This document shows, in pieces, positions 1-6,773 of a stretch of 11,233 nt of DNA. The translations under genes and the position numbers were made by a program. This DNA comes from an uncultured Collinsella sp. GTDB taxonomy: Bacteria; Actinomycetota; Coriobacteriia; Coriobacteriales; Coriobacteriaceae. The notes under the pieces were generated by a model. The model did not search any database. It was not told the origin of the DNA and saw only the letters and a list, made by a program, of their open reading frames with translations. Location: the NCBI GenBank assembly GCA_902493985.1, contig CABURR010000064.1:1-11233 (forward strand). The letters are read 5' to 3'. Every line of letters begins with the position of its first letter. Positions within the stretch are counted from its first letter, which is position 1.

Positions 1-215
1 CTCTGGGTGATGTAGGCAGCCTCGGCAACCATGTCATCGACATTGGCCTTGGCCTGCTCGACCATGTCCTGGTAGCAGTTCTTGACGCGCATACCGCACG
101 CGATGCCCTGCACGCAGGCGTTCTTTACCGGAGCGCTGGTGAGCAGCTTGATGCCGGCCGTACCAAGCAGAAAACCGCCACCGACAAGCAGGGTGTTAAA
201 CGTCGACTTCTTCAT
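1..215 (-). CDS. DUF6110-like small membrane-anchored protein (3' end cut by window edge)
   Basis: Seventy-one residues are visible, starting MKKSTFNTLLVGGG; the C-terminus lies beyond the left edge. The start is supported by an AAGGGAG ribosome site about six bases upstream of the ATG at 215. Residues 8-29 are a glycine-rich hydrophobic stretch (GGGFLLGTAGIKLL) that could be one membrane helix or an uncleaved anchor. A helical, charged tail follows, with three cysteines at 34, 40 and 47. From memory this pattern (short GTAG-containing anchor, KN-A segment, helical acidic tail) matches the DUF6110 family of about 75-90 residues. I recall that family being encoded beside heavy-metal P-type ATPases or iron-transport genes in Firmicutes and Coriobacteriia. 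The role is unknown; a metal-linked accessory function is inference. The next gene in the operon, which would test this, is outside the window. Confidence 0.62.
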   Translation of the reverse strand, partial: MKKSTFNTLLVGGGFLLGTAGIKLLTSAPVKNACVQGIACGMRVKNCYQDMVEQAKANVDDMVAEAAYITQ

Positions 216-296
216 GTTGCTTCTCCCTTTTGCCGCACAAGCGCGGCATGGTGCCTTAGCACCCGAGTTCATTAGTTTGCTCGAGCACGCTTTTGA

Positions 297-318
297 AAAT
301 AGTTTAGTATAACTATTT
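297..318. promoter_or_regulatory. Operator-like palindrome over the -10 box
   Basis: AAATAGTT (297-304) and AACTATTT (311-318) are perfect 8-bp inverted arms around a 6-base spacer. The dyad covers the proposed -10 hexamer (306-311), the usual place for a repressor site. The size (22 bp) and AT-rich arms fit a dimeric winged-helix repressor of the Fur, DtxR or ArsR kind, but the sequence does not identify which. Confidence 0.5.
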
Positions 319-334
319 GGTCAACAATGGCTAA
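306..334 (-). promoter_or_regulatory. Candidate promoter of the DUF6110-like gene
   Basis: On the minus strand a TATACT -10 box (306-311) lies 17 bases downstream of a poor -35 candidate TTAGCC (329-334). The predicted transcript would start near 299 and have a leader of about 84 bases before the ATG at 215. The -10 box sits inside a palindrome (297-318), which suggests repressor control. This is a pattern match only; the -35 is weak. Confidence 0.4.
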
Positions 335-368
335 CTTTTTGGAAACTATGGGGATGAACTCAATATGA

Positions 369-387
369 CAAAGGGACAGTCCCTTTG
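369..387. repeat. REP-like hairpin, copy 1
   Basis: CAAAGGGAC and GTCCCTTTG form a perfect 9-bp stem around a single A (a palindrome as DNA, so a tight hairpin would open some pairs). It lies 8 bases past the stop codon of the downstream ABC gene. The same 22 bases recur at 6664-6685. Neither side has a proper T tract, so it is better described as a dispersed intergenic palindrome than a classical terminator, though it could protect or end the ABC transcript. Confidence 0.7.
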
Positions 388-395
388 CCACGGTC

Positions 396-2153
396 CTACA
401 GCTGCCAGGCAGCCGCTTCCTTTTGCAGCGCAACCATGCGGGCGAATCCTCCACCTGCCGCCTTGAGCTGCGCCGGAGAACCCTGCTCGGCAACCACACC
501 ATCCTTGAGTACAACGATTTTGTCGGCATTTTCCACCGTACGCATACGGTGGGCAATAACGATAACCGTCTTGCCTGCAAGCAGACGGGAAAGTGCCTGT
601 TGCACCACGGTCTCGTTCTCCACATCCAAGCTCGCCGTCGCCTCGTCCAACAGCACGATAGGCGCGTCTTTGAGCAGCGCACGGGCGATAGAGATGCGCT
701 GGCGCTCACCGCCGGACAGCTTGGAGCCGTTCTCGCCAATCATGGTGTCGTAGCCCTGCGGCATGCGGTTCACGAACTCGTCGCAGTTGGCGGCACGCGC
801 GGCCGCAAGCACTTCCTCATCGGTGGCATCACGACGCCCGAGGCGGATGTTTCCCATCACCGTGTCGTCAAAGAGCAGCACGTCTTGGAACACAATGGCG
901 TAGTCGCGCAGCAGCACCTCGGGATCAACGCCCGCAACATCCACGCCACCCACGGTGACCGTGCCTTCGGTGGCATCCCAAAAGCGCGCGGCCAGGCGGC
1001 TCACCGTAGACTTACCGGAACCCGAAGGACCGACCAGCGCCGTAACTTCGCCTTCCTTGGCGGTAAAGCTCACATCGGTAAGAACTTTCTCGCCGGCACG
1101 GCCGTCCTCGCCCGCACCATAGCCAAATGCCACGTGATCGAACACCACATCGTGGCCCACGGGCTCAAATTTCTCGCTGCCCCGCGCCACAGGCTCTTCC
1201 ATGATGGAACGCATGCGCTTGGCAGACGACTCGGCGGCAAACAGCTCGGACACCAGCATCAACGCCTGGTCAAAAGGCGCATAGATGCGGCTCACCATAA
1301 GCAAGAAGGCAAACATCACCAAAAAGTCGACCCGCCCCGAGGTAACCATCGCGGCGCCCGTTACCAGCGTGGAAGCGATCCCCAGACGCAAAATGGCAAA
1401 GGCGGAGTTGACCAAAAGCCCGTTAGCGAGCTCGCCCTTGGTGGTCTCGCGCTCCTCGGCATCGATCACGGCGTTGAGCCCCTCAAGATAATGGGTCTCC
1501 TGGTTGGTGGCGCGGATCTCGCGAACGCAGTCGAGTGTCTCTTGAATCGCCTCGGTAACCTTGACCTTCTCGGCACGCACGCGATCGAACACCGGAGTCA
1601 TGGGGCCGCGTGTTAGATACAGCACGGCAAAGGCCACGGGAACGCTCCAAAACGCCGCGATCGCCAGCTGCCAGCAAAAGAACAGCGACGCCACGAATAC
1701 AATGGCACTTGCGATGATGGCACCCCAAAGCTCTCCCAGCACGTGGCTGTAGGCGTGCTCCATGGCCTGGACGTCACCCATGATGGTCTCGGTTAAATCG
1801 GCCAGATCACGACGACCAAAAAACGACAGCGGCAGTTTGCGCAAGCGCTCGGCGATCTCCATGCGCTGCTTGCCGCACTCCTCGTAAAAGATGCAGTAGG
1901 TGTAGTAATACTGCTGCCAGTTAGAGGCAAAGAGCAACACGAAAAAGACCAGGAGGCCGCCCACAATCGGCAGGGCATCCGGCAGGTCAGCCCCGCTGGC
2001 GAGATGCTCGACAAAACCGGCCATGACCAGGAATAAAAAGCCCATGCCGGCCATGGTAATGAGATTGGTGAGCGTGGTCCAGAAAATGCCGCGTTTTACG
2101 CCGGCGACGCCTTTATCGGATAGGAAATACTTCTTTTGGAATGAGGCGAACAT
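396..2153 (-). CDS. ABC exporter-fold half transporter (permease-ATPase), second gene of the pair
   Basis: A 585-residue fused protein with an N-terminal membrane domain and a C-terminal ATPase. The membrane domain (about 20-305) shows hydrophobic segments near 28-48, 62-80, 140-160, 162-180, 250-270 and 275-292, fitting six helices. The ATPase has Walker A GPSGSGKST (375-383), Q-loop Gln423, signature LSGGERQR (479-486), Walker B IVLLDEAT with catalytic Glu504, D-loop SLD (508-510) and switch His535, so the ATP site motifs look intact. Its ATG touches the TAA of the upstream ABC gene (TAA-ATG, no gap), implying translational coupling and a heterodimer with it. A type IV exporter fold is also used by importers such as YbtPQ and IrtAB. 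With an AraC regulator divergent to the pair, metallophore or iron transport is a reasonable guess, but drug, lipid or peptide export cannot be excluded. Confidence 0.93.
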   Translation of the reverse strand: MFASFQKKYFLSDKGVAGVKRGIFWTTLTNLITMAGMGFLFLVMAGFVEHLASGADLPDALPIVGGLLVFFVLLFASNWQQYYYTYCIFYEECGKQRMEIAERLRKLPLSFFGRRDLADLTETIMGDVQAMEHAYSHVLGELWGAIIASAIVFVASLFFCWQLAIAAFWSVPVAFAVLYLTRGPMTPVFDRVRAEKVKVTEAIQETLDCVREIRATNQETHYLEGLNAVIDAEERETTKGELANGLLVNSAFAILRLGIASTLVTGAAMVTSGRVDFLVMFAFLLMVSRIYAPFDQALMLVSELFAAESSAKRMRSIMEEPVARGSEKFEPVGHDVVFDHVAFGYGAGEDGRAGEKVLTDVSFTAKEGEVTALVGPSGSGKSTVSRLAARFWDATEGTVTVGGVDVAGVDPEVLLRDYAIVFQDVLLFDDTVMGNIRLGRRDATDEEVLAAARAANCDEFVNRMPQGYDTMIGENGSKLSGGERQRISIARALLKDAPIVLLDEATASLDVENETVVQQALSRLLAGKTVIVIAHRMRTVENADKIVVLKDGVVAEQGSPAQLKAAGGGFARMVALQKEAAAWQL

Positions 2154-3980
2154 TTAGGCCTCGCCTCCCTTCGTGACGGCGGCATCCGCGGTCGCTGCAG
2201 TGATTTTCCAGCTCGCGGCCTGTTCGTATTCGGCCCACATCTTGGCATACAAACCCTCTTGGGACAGCAACTCGGCATGAGTACCCGACTCCTGCACCCT
2301 GCCCTGGTTGAGCACCACGATTTGATCTGCGCCCACTACAGTCGAGAGTCGGTGCGCAATCATAATGACCGTGCGGCCCGCCGCCAGCTTGCTAAAGGCG
2401 CGCTGGATGAGCGCCTCGTTCTCGGGATCGGCAAACGCCGTGGCCTCATCGAGCACCACGATAGGCGCGTCTTTAAGGATCGCGCGGGCGAGTGCCACGC
2501 GTTGGACCTCGCCGCCCGAAAGATATGCTCCGCCGGCACCGAGCATAGTGTCGATGCCCTGCGGCAGCTTAGCGACAATATCGTCGCACTGAGCTGCGGA
2601 GAGGGCCGCACGCACTTCGTCGTCAGTGGCCGTAGGCTTGGAGGCGCGCACGTTATCGGCAAGTGTTTGCCGGAACAGCTGGTTGGTCTGGAACACGAAG
2701 GCGACCTGGTCCATAAGATCATGCGGATCCATATCGCGAACGTCCACACCGCCCACGAACACTCGACCCGAGGAAACATCCCAAAAACGCGGGATCAGGC
2801 TTGCGCAGGTTGACTTACCGCCACCCGAGGGACCCACCAGGGCGATGGTGCTACCCGCGGAAACGCTAAAACTCGCATGGTTGACGGCAGGCGCTTCGGC
2901 GCCCTCGTAGGTAAAGCTCACATCCTCAAATCGCACGTCGCCGCCGGCAGGGTGCTTGGGTTGGGCGGGCACGGAGAGCTGCTTGGAATCCATGACGCTT
3001 CGAATACGAGCCAGCGAATCGGCGCTCATCTGAGACGCTTCGCCCACAAACATGAGCTTGGTCATGGCCGTCGGCACCACGGCCGAAAAAATCGCGTAAA
3101 ACGTGAAGTTGGTCATAAAGCGTGCGAAGTCAGTCTCGCCCGGCGCCAACAGCAATGCCACGGGCAAGAGAAATGCCACAAGGCCATTGAGCGCGGTAAG
3201 GTTGAGTACCTGTGGACCTCGGCAGAACGTGCCCGCATAGCTTTGTGCCATGTCAGCGTATTCGGCGATCGCATCGTGGAAGGCCTTGAAGGAGTAGACC
3301 GTCTGCTGAAACACCTTGACCACGGGGATGCCGCGTACGTATTCGGTGCCGGTCTTGTTCATCTTGACCAGCGCTCCCATGTAGGCCTTCATGAACTCGG
3401 CGCCTTTGCCGCTCATCATGGTGGCCATGGCGCCAAGCGAAACGACGACCGAGATAAGGCATGCCACCCCCAAACGCCAATCGAGGGCGAAAAGCAGCAC
3501 GAGCAAGCCCACGACCATGGCGGCGGCGCCGGCGATATCGGGCAGCATGTGCGCGAGCAGGGTCTCGGTGGAGGCGGCGCATCCGTCTACAATACGGCGC
3601 AGCTCACCGGTGGCGTGCGTGTCAAAGTAGCCAAGCGGCAGCTTAAGCAGGTGCTCGCTCGTAGTCTTGCGGTTATTGGACGCGCAACGAAACGCAGACA
3701 GGTGCGTGCACATGAGCCCCACGAAATAAACTACGATGCTTGCCAGGGCAAAACCAACGGCCCACCAGCCATACATCGCGATATCGGTGGCTTCGCTCCA
3801 GTTAGGCGCCACAGCGATAAGGTCTCGCGCGACAAACCAGATGCACACGTACGGGCCAAAGCTCAGCAGCTGCGAGAGCGCCGAGAGAGCCATGCCCAAA
3901 TACGTTAGGAATTTACGGTCGCCGGCATATGCAAGCAGCTCGCCGATACCGCCGCCTTCCCTTTCTGATCCCTTTGCCAT
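2154..3980 (-). CDS. ABC exporter-fold half transporter (permease-ATPase), first gene of the pair
   Basis: A 608-residue fused permease-ATPase. I start it at the ATG at 3980 (MAKGSERE...) because AAAGGA lies just upstream. An in-frame ATG at 4016 would add 12 residues but has no ribosome site and lies in the divergent promoter region. Membrane segments are seen near 25-49, 70-92, 149-168, 170-188, 262-279 and 293-308. ATPase motifs are Walker A GPSGGGKST (383-391), Gln431, signature LSGGEVQR (487-494), Walker B IVVLDEAT with Glu512, and switch His543. The D-loop reads AFADPE (515-520) rather than the common S-L-D seen in its partner, a small asymmetry typical of heterodimeric pairs. It leads a two-gene operon divergent from an AraC regulator. 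The likely role is transport by a heterodimer in the cytoplasmic membrane; the substrate is unknown, with siderophore or metal complex uptake the best contextual guess. Confidence 0.92.
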   Translation of the reverse strand: MAKGSEREGGGIGELLAYAGDRKFLTYLGMALSALSQLLSFGPYVCIWFVARDLIAVAPNWSEATDIAMYGWWAVGFALASIVVYFVGLMCTHLSAFRCASNNRKTTSEHLLKLPLGYFDTHATGELRRIVDGCAASTETLLAHMLPDIAGAAAMVVGLLVLLFALDWRLGVACLISVVVSLGAMATMMSGKGAEFMKAYMGALVKMNKTGTEYVRGIPVVKVFQQTVYSFKAFHDAIAEYADMAQSYAGTFCRGPQVLNLTALNGLVAFLLPVALLLAPGETDFARFMTNFTFYAIFSAVVPTAMTKLMFVGEASQMSADSLARIRSVMDSKQLSVPAQPKHPAGGDVRFEDVSFTYEGAEAPAVNHASFSVSAGSTIALVGPSGGGKSTCASLIPRFWDVSSGRVFVGGVDVRDMDPHDLMDQVAFVFQTNQLFRQTLADNVRASKPTATDDEVRAALSAAQCDDIVAKLPQGIDTMLGAGGAYLSGGEVQRVALARAILKDAPIVVLDEATAFADPENEALIQRAFSKLAAGRTVIMIAHRLSTVVGADQIVVLNQGRVQESGTHAELLSQEGLYAKMWAEYEQAASWKITAATADAAVTKGGEA

Positions 3981-4034
3981 GAGATTCCTTTCTAACGGCT
4001 TGAGAGTTAACCTCAATCAACTTATCATTGATGT

Positions 4035-4050
4035 GTCAGCCATGGCTCAC
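4035..4050. promoter_or_regulatory. Dyad in the divergent ABC/AraC spacer
   Basis: GTCAGCCATGGCTCAC is a 16-bp inverted repeat with one mismatched pair (4037/4048) around a perfect 10-bp core, AGCCATGGCT (4038-4047). It sits midway between the ABC start (3980) and the regulator start (4101), so a protein bound here could act on both promoters. No strong -35/-10 pair is visible on either strand. On the minus strand TTAACT (4005-4010) is the best -10 but lacks a -35, as expected if an activator is needed. Confidence 0.35.
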
Positions 4051-4065
4051 AATCAAGCCAGGCGT

Positions 4066-4101
4066 GGACGTTTCTGCAAAGGAAAGGGACGCTTTTGCAA
4101 A
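4066..4101 (+). promoter_or_regulatory. Paired direct repeats upstream of the AraC gene (candidate autoregulatory site)
   Basis: GGACGTTTCTGCAAA (4066-4080) is repeated as GGACGCTTTTGCAAA (4087-4101) with two differences and a start-to-start distance of 21 bp, two helical turns. AraC-family proteins commonly bind direct repeats with about this spacing. The second copy runs up to the first base of the ATG at 4101, and the ribosome site lies between and within the copies, so occupancy should block expression of the regulator itself. The role is inferred from geometry. Confidence 0.45.
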
Positions 4102-5099
4102 TGCGACGGGCAGCGACCGACATAACCGAGCTCTACGCACCGCAGTTTGAGCAGTTTGGCCTGGAGCTTACCGGCAAGGGCGCCGTCTTTACCGGCGAGG
4201 TGGCAAACGACCGGGCGCACGGCCGCGCATGGATCATGCCTCTCTCCCCTGCCTGCATTGTCATGGAGCATTTCATCACCCCGACGCACGATATGTACTT
4301 GGCCGAATACACACCCGAGCCATACGCCTGCGTGAGCGAGGTCAGCGCGCCCACACTTACATGCATGCCCGAGGCTGGCATAACGCCCGCGAACCTTAAA
4401 CCATTGCATGGACCGTGGCCAAACAATGCCGTTTGCAGCTTTATCCAAGATAGCTGTGGCGAGGAATTAAGCCCGCTGTTTGCGGGGGAGCTTTATCACT
4501 CGCGCTCGGCGCTCTTTTTGCCTGGATATTTTGACGAACTGGAGCACCGCTATCCCACCGAGTTCGCGGGAATCTTTGAGGCGTTTGCCGAGCCATGGCA
4601 CGAGGAAGCGACGTCTGCCATCTGCCACACGCTGCGCCGGATTAACGAGGAACGCGCCCGCACCGTAGGCGGACGCGTCTATATGCAGGGCATCGTGGAG
4701 ACCATGGTCGCGGAGCTCGCCTGTTCGCGCGCGGCCCACAAGCAGGCGCGGCAGGCGGCAGACACACGCGTCAGCATAACCATTGCCGAAGAAGCAACGG
4801 CAATGGTTGAGCGCGCGCTCGACAAAGGCAGACGTGTGGGTATCAACGAGGTGGCCGAGAGACTCTTCACGTGCCGATCCAAACTGTGCGCCACCTTTAA
4901 GGCCCAAACCGGCGAGTCCCTGGGTGCCTACATACGAAGGCGCCGCATGGAGCGGGCGCAGGAGCTTTTGGCAGATAGCTCGCTTACGATAGCGCAGGTG
5001 GCAGAGCGGCTCGACTACCCTCAGCAGGCCGCCTTCGCCCAAGCCTTCAAACAATACACCGGCACCACCCCCACCGCTTGGCGAAGCAAGCATCGCTAA
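4101..5099 (+). CDS. AraC-family transcriptional regulator
   Basis: A 332-residue cytoplasmic DNA-binding protein. The last 105 or so residues form the AraC/XylS double helix-turn-helix. The first helix-turn-helix is around GINEVAERL...CRSKLCATFK. The second is LTIAQVAERLDYPQQAAFAQAFK, followed by the family's typical ending YTGTTPTAWR. The first 190 or so residues are an effector domain I cannot assign; they are cysteine-rich. The ATG at 4101 follows AAAGGGA by 11 bases. A TTG two codons earlier (4095) has a tighter 5-base spacing and is a real alternative, changing the product by two residues. It is transcribed away from the two ABC genes with a 120-base spacer, the usual layout of a local activator such as YbtA with ybtPQ. 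It probably controls the transporter pair and, given the repeats over its start, itself. Confidence 0.9.
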   Translation: MRRAATDITELYAPQFEQFGLELTGKGAVFTGEVANDRAHGRAWIMPLSPACIVMEHFITPTHDMYLAEYTPEPYACVSEVSAPTLTCMPEAGITPANLKPLHGPWPNNAVCSFIQDSCGEELSPLFAGELYHSRSALFLPGYFDELEHRYPTEFAGIFEAFAEPWHEEATSAICHTLRRINEERARTVGGRVYMQGIVETMVAELACSRAAHKQARQAADTRVSITIAEEATAMVERALDKGRRVGINEVAERLFTCRSKLCATFKAQTGESLGAYIRRRRMERAQELLADSSLTIAQVAERLDYPQQAAFAQAFKQYTGTTPTAWRSKHR

Positions 5100-5163
5100 G
5101 GCCCAAGCTCCCTGGCCGTAACGGAGCGATTAATTAGCCGCCGCCCGTCAGCTCACCCAGGAT

Positions 5164-6528
5164 CTAAACGTCAAGATGCGCACAATCAAGCGCCTTTTTG
5201 ATAAGAGGGACAGATCGATCAGCCAAATACAACGGAATGTTGAGCACCCCGTCGTCGAGCTTTAGGTTCTTAAGTGAGTAGCGGACCCTCAATGGAGTCG
5301 TCTCCGCATGCTTGTCGGCATAGTACTTAAGGCTCTTGGAATGAACGACCTCTCCCGATTTGACCTCGACGGGAACGATTTCGTTTCCGACTTGAATCAA
5401 AAAATCGACTTCGTGCTTCGGCTTCTCGTTTGTCCAGTAACGCGGAGCAGCATCTAACTGTGAAAGTAATGCCTGAAGCACATAGTTCTCGGCGAACGAA
5501 CCTTTGAACTCCGAAAATAGCGCATCCGAGATGGCAAAAGCGGACGCATCCAGCCTTGCCATGCGGCGCAGCAAGCCGACATCAAGACAGTAGACTTTAA
5601 ATGCCTTGAGGTCATCGTACGCAGAGAGCGGCACACCACCGGCAGCATTAAGGCGAACCGCCGTGATGAGCCCAGCATCGGCAAGCCATTCCAGAGCATC
5701 CTCGTATTCTCGAGCACGAGCCCCCTCGCGCACCGCACCCCAAACGAACTTTTTGTTCTCGCGCGCCAACTGAGCTGGAATCGAGTTCCATATTTGCGAA
5801 AGCTTGGCGAACTGCGCACGACCACCATGCTTGGCAAAATCGCGCTCGTAGGAATCCAAGAGATCAGACAACACCTTATCGACCTGAACGATATCGCCCG
5901 TCTCCGCCCACCGGCCAAGAGCCTCTGGCATGCCGCCGCATGCAAAATAACGACGAAGATGCTCGACGAGACGGACATGGAAGAAATCGGGCACTGTCTC
6001 GATCTGATCCAGGCCGCCAAGGTATTCGTCGTAGTTTGCAGCGCCCTCGGCTTTCAGAAACTCGGAAAAGCTCATGGGGCGCATCTCCATGAACTCGACC
6101 TTTCCCACCGGAAAAGCGCTGGTCTCACGGGACAAGCGAACGCCCAACAAAGACCCTGCGCATGCGACGTGATACTCGGGGGCCTCGTCACAGAAGTATT
6201 TAAGGGCGCCGACTGCAGAAGGACAATCCTGGATCTCATCAATAATAAGCAGCGTTTTGCCGGGATCGATAGGCTGTCCAAGTGCCAGGGAAAGATTTGA
6301 GATGATCCGTCGAGGATCGCGCGTACCTTCGAAAAACTGAGCGTACTCGCTCTGTACCCCAGGTGACGGCTCCTCGAGCGTCAGATACACAAAATTGATG
6401 TACGAGGTTCGGCCGAACTCCTTAAGCGCCCACGTCTTTCCAACCTGGCGCGCCCCCTTAAGGATAAGCGGCTTACGATATTCTGACGCTTTCCAAGCGT
6501 TAAGCTTGGCAATGATATCTCGCTGCAT
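5164..6528 (-). CDS. AAA_14/DUF4143 family ATPase
   Basis: A 454-residue protein of the common bacterial and archaeal 'ATP-binding protein' family with an N-terminal AAA_14 domain and a C-terminal DUF4143 domain. Walker A is GARQVGKT (25-32) and Walker B LLIIDE (93-98); the CAGSLLGVRL segment (123-132) is typical of the family. Residues of about 235-295 (AKLSQIWNSIP... to ...WLADAGLI) look like a winged helix. The C-terminal part has EVDFLI (373-378) and VPVEVKSG (385-392), which give the D...ExK pattern of the PD-(D/E)xK nuclease fold (Asp375, Glu388, Lys390). The start is well supported by GGGAGG about seven bases upstream. The biological role of the family is not established; roles in defence, mobile elements or toxin-antitoxin behaviour have been suggested. 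It ends 64 bases from the convergent AraC gene. Its composition appears less GC-rich than the gat genes, which together with family habits suggests horizontal gain. Confidence 0.92.
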   Translation of the reverse strand: MQRDIIAKLNAWKASEYRKPLILKGARQVGKTWALKEFGRTSYINFVYLTLEEPSPGVQSEYAQFFEGTRDPRRIISNLSLALGQPIDPGKTLLIIDEIQDCPSAVGALKYFCDEAPEYHVACAGSLLGVRLSRETSAFPVGKVEFMEMRPMSFSEFLKAEGAANYDEYLGGLDQIETVPDFFHVRLVEHLRRYFACGGMPEALGRWAETGDIVQVDKVLSDLLDSYERDFAKHGGRAQFAKLSQIWNSIPAQLARENKKFVWGAVREGARAREYEDALEWLADAGLITAVRLNAAGGVPLSAYDDLKAFKVYCLDVGLLRRMARLDASAFAISDALFSEFKGSFAENYVLQALLSQLDAAPRYWTNEKPKHEVDFLIQVGNEIVPVEVKSGEVVHSKSLKYYADKHAETTPLRVRYSLKNLKLDDGVLNIPLYLADRSVPLIKKALDCAHLDV

Positions 6529-6547
6529 GGACGAACCTCCCGCAAAG

Positions 6548-6622
6548 AAACTTCCGTAAACGTGATATTTCCCACATTTTACCCTAGGTAAAACGTGACA
6601 TTTATCACATTTACGGAAGTTT
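6548..6622. promoter_or_regulatory. 75-bp near-palindrome upstream of the DUF4143 gene, two GTGA-N6-TCAC-like sites
   Basis: Arms 6548-6583 and 6587-6622 (36 bases each, loop CTA) pair at 30 of 36 positions; the outer 13 bases, AAACTTCCGTAAA against TTTACGGAAGTTT, are perfect. Inside are two tandem dyads, GTGA-N6-CCAC (6562-6575) and GTGA-N6-TCAC (6595-6608), each flanked by GTAAA on the left and TTTAC on the right, 33 bp apart (three helical turns). The block ends 20 bases before the ATG, so it must contain or overlap the promoter. It resembles a double operator for a dimeric regulator (the core is CRP/FNR-like), or self-control through the protein's own winged helix. It could also fold as a hairpin in the leader RNA. 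Confidence 0.6.
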
Positions 6623-6646
6623 TAAGCTCATTTCGCCACACTTTCA

Positions 6647-6666
6647 TCACATTTATTGCAATGTGA
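6647..6666. promoter_or_regulatory. Extra inverted repeat TCACATT-N6-AATGTGA
   Basis: TCACATT (6647-6653) and AATGTGA (6660-6666) are perfect 7-bp arms. The half-site ATCACATTT is the same as that in the 75-bp near-palindrome 25 bases away (6604-6612), so this may be an upstream accessory site of the same regulator. Its right arm overlaps the first bases of REP-like hairpin copy 2. Confidence 0.35.
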
Positions 6667-6687
6667 CAAAGGGACAGTCCCTTTGTC
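6665..6687. repeat. REP-like hairpin, copy 2
   Basis: A perfect inverted repeat: 11-bp arms GACAAAGGGAC and GTCCCTTTGTC around one A. It is the fuller form of copy 1 at 369-387, with 22 identical bases. It lies between the gat terminator and the DUF4143 promoter block. No T tract follows on either strand. Such short palindromes are typical of REP sequences mobilised by Y1 (RAYT) transposases; no such gene is in the window. Confidence 0.75.
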
Positions 6688-6695
6688 GCCCGCAC

Positions 6696-6724
6696 AAAAA
6701 TGGACGCGCCAACGGCGCGCCCAT
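6696..6724 (-). terminator. Rho-independent terminator of the gatCAB operon
   Basis: Read on the minus strand, an 11-bp stem (ATGGGCGCGCC with GGCGCGTCCAT, one G-T pair) closes a GTT loop and is followed by five T (6696-6700) and TGTG. It is about 190 bases past the gatB stop, oriented to end gat transcription before the DUF4143 promoter. Confidence 0.8.
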
Positions 6725-6773
6725 TCACTCTATTTATATCAGCCCCACCTGACCCGAACGGCCGAGTCGTTGC

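Noticed and set aside
369..387. Intrinsic terminator for the ABC operon
   Set aside because: The stem is strong but neither strand shows a U tract after it, and the same sequence occurs elsewhere with no matching gene end; kept as a repeat that might still affect the 3' end.
423..1616. Long plus-strand open frame (397 codons) opposite the ABC gene
   Set aside because: It lies antisense to a gene with complete ABC motifs; no ribosome site or recognisable domain. GC-rich codon use commonly opens such mirror frames.
3981..4016. Upstream ATG (4016) as start of the first ABC gene
   Set aside because: No ribosome site precedes it, while AAAGGA precedes the ATG at 3980; the extra 12 residues would come from promoter-like sequence.
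5100..5163. Bidirectional terminator between the convergent AraC and DUF4143 genes
   Set aside because: Only a 5-bp stem (GCTCC with GGAGC) with an 11-base loop and no T tract could be found, too weak to call.
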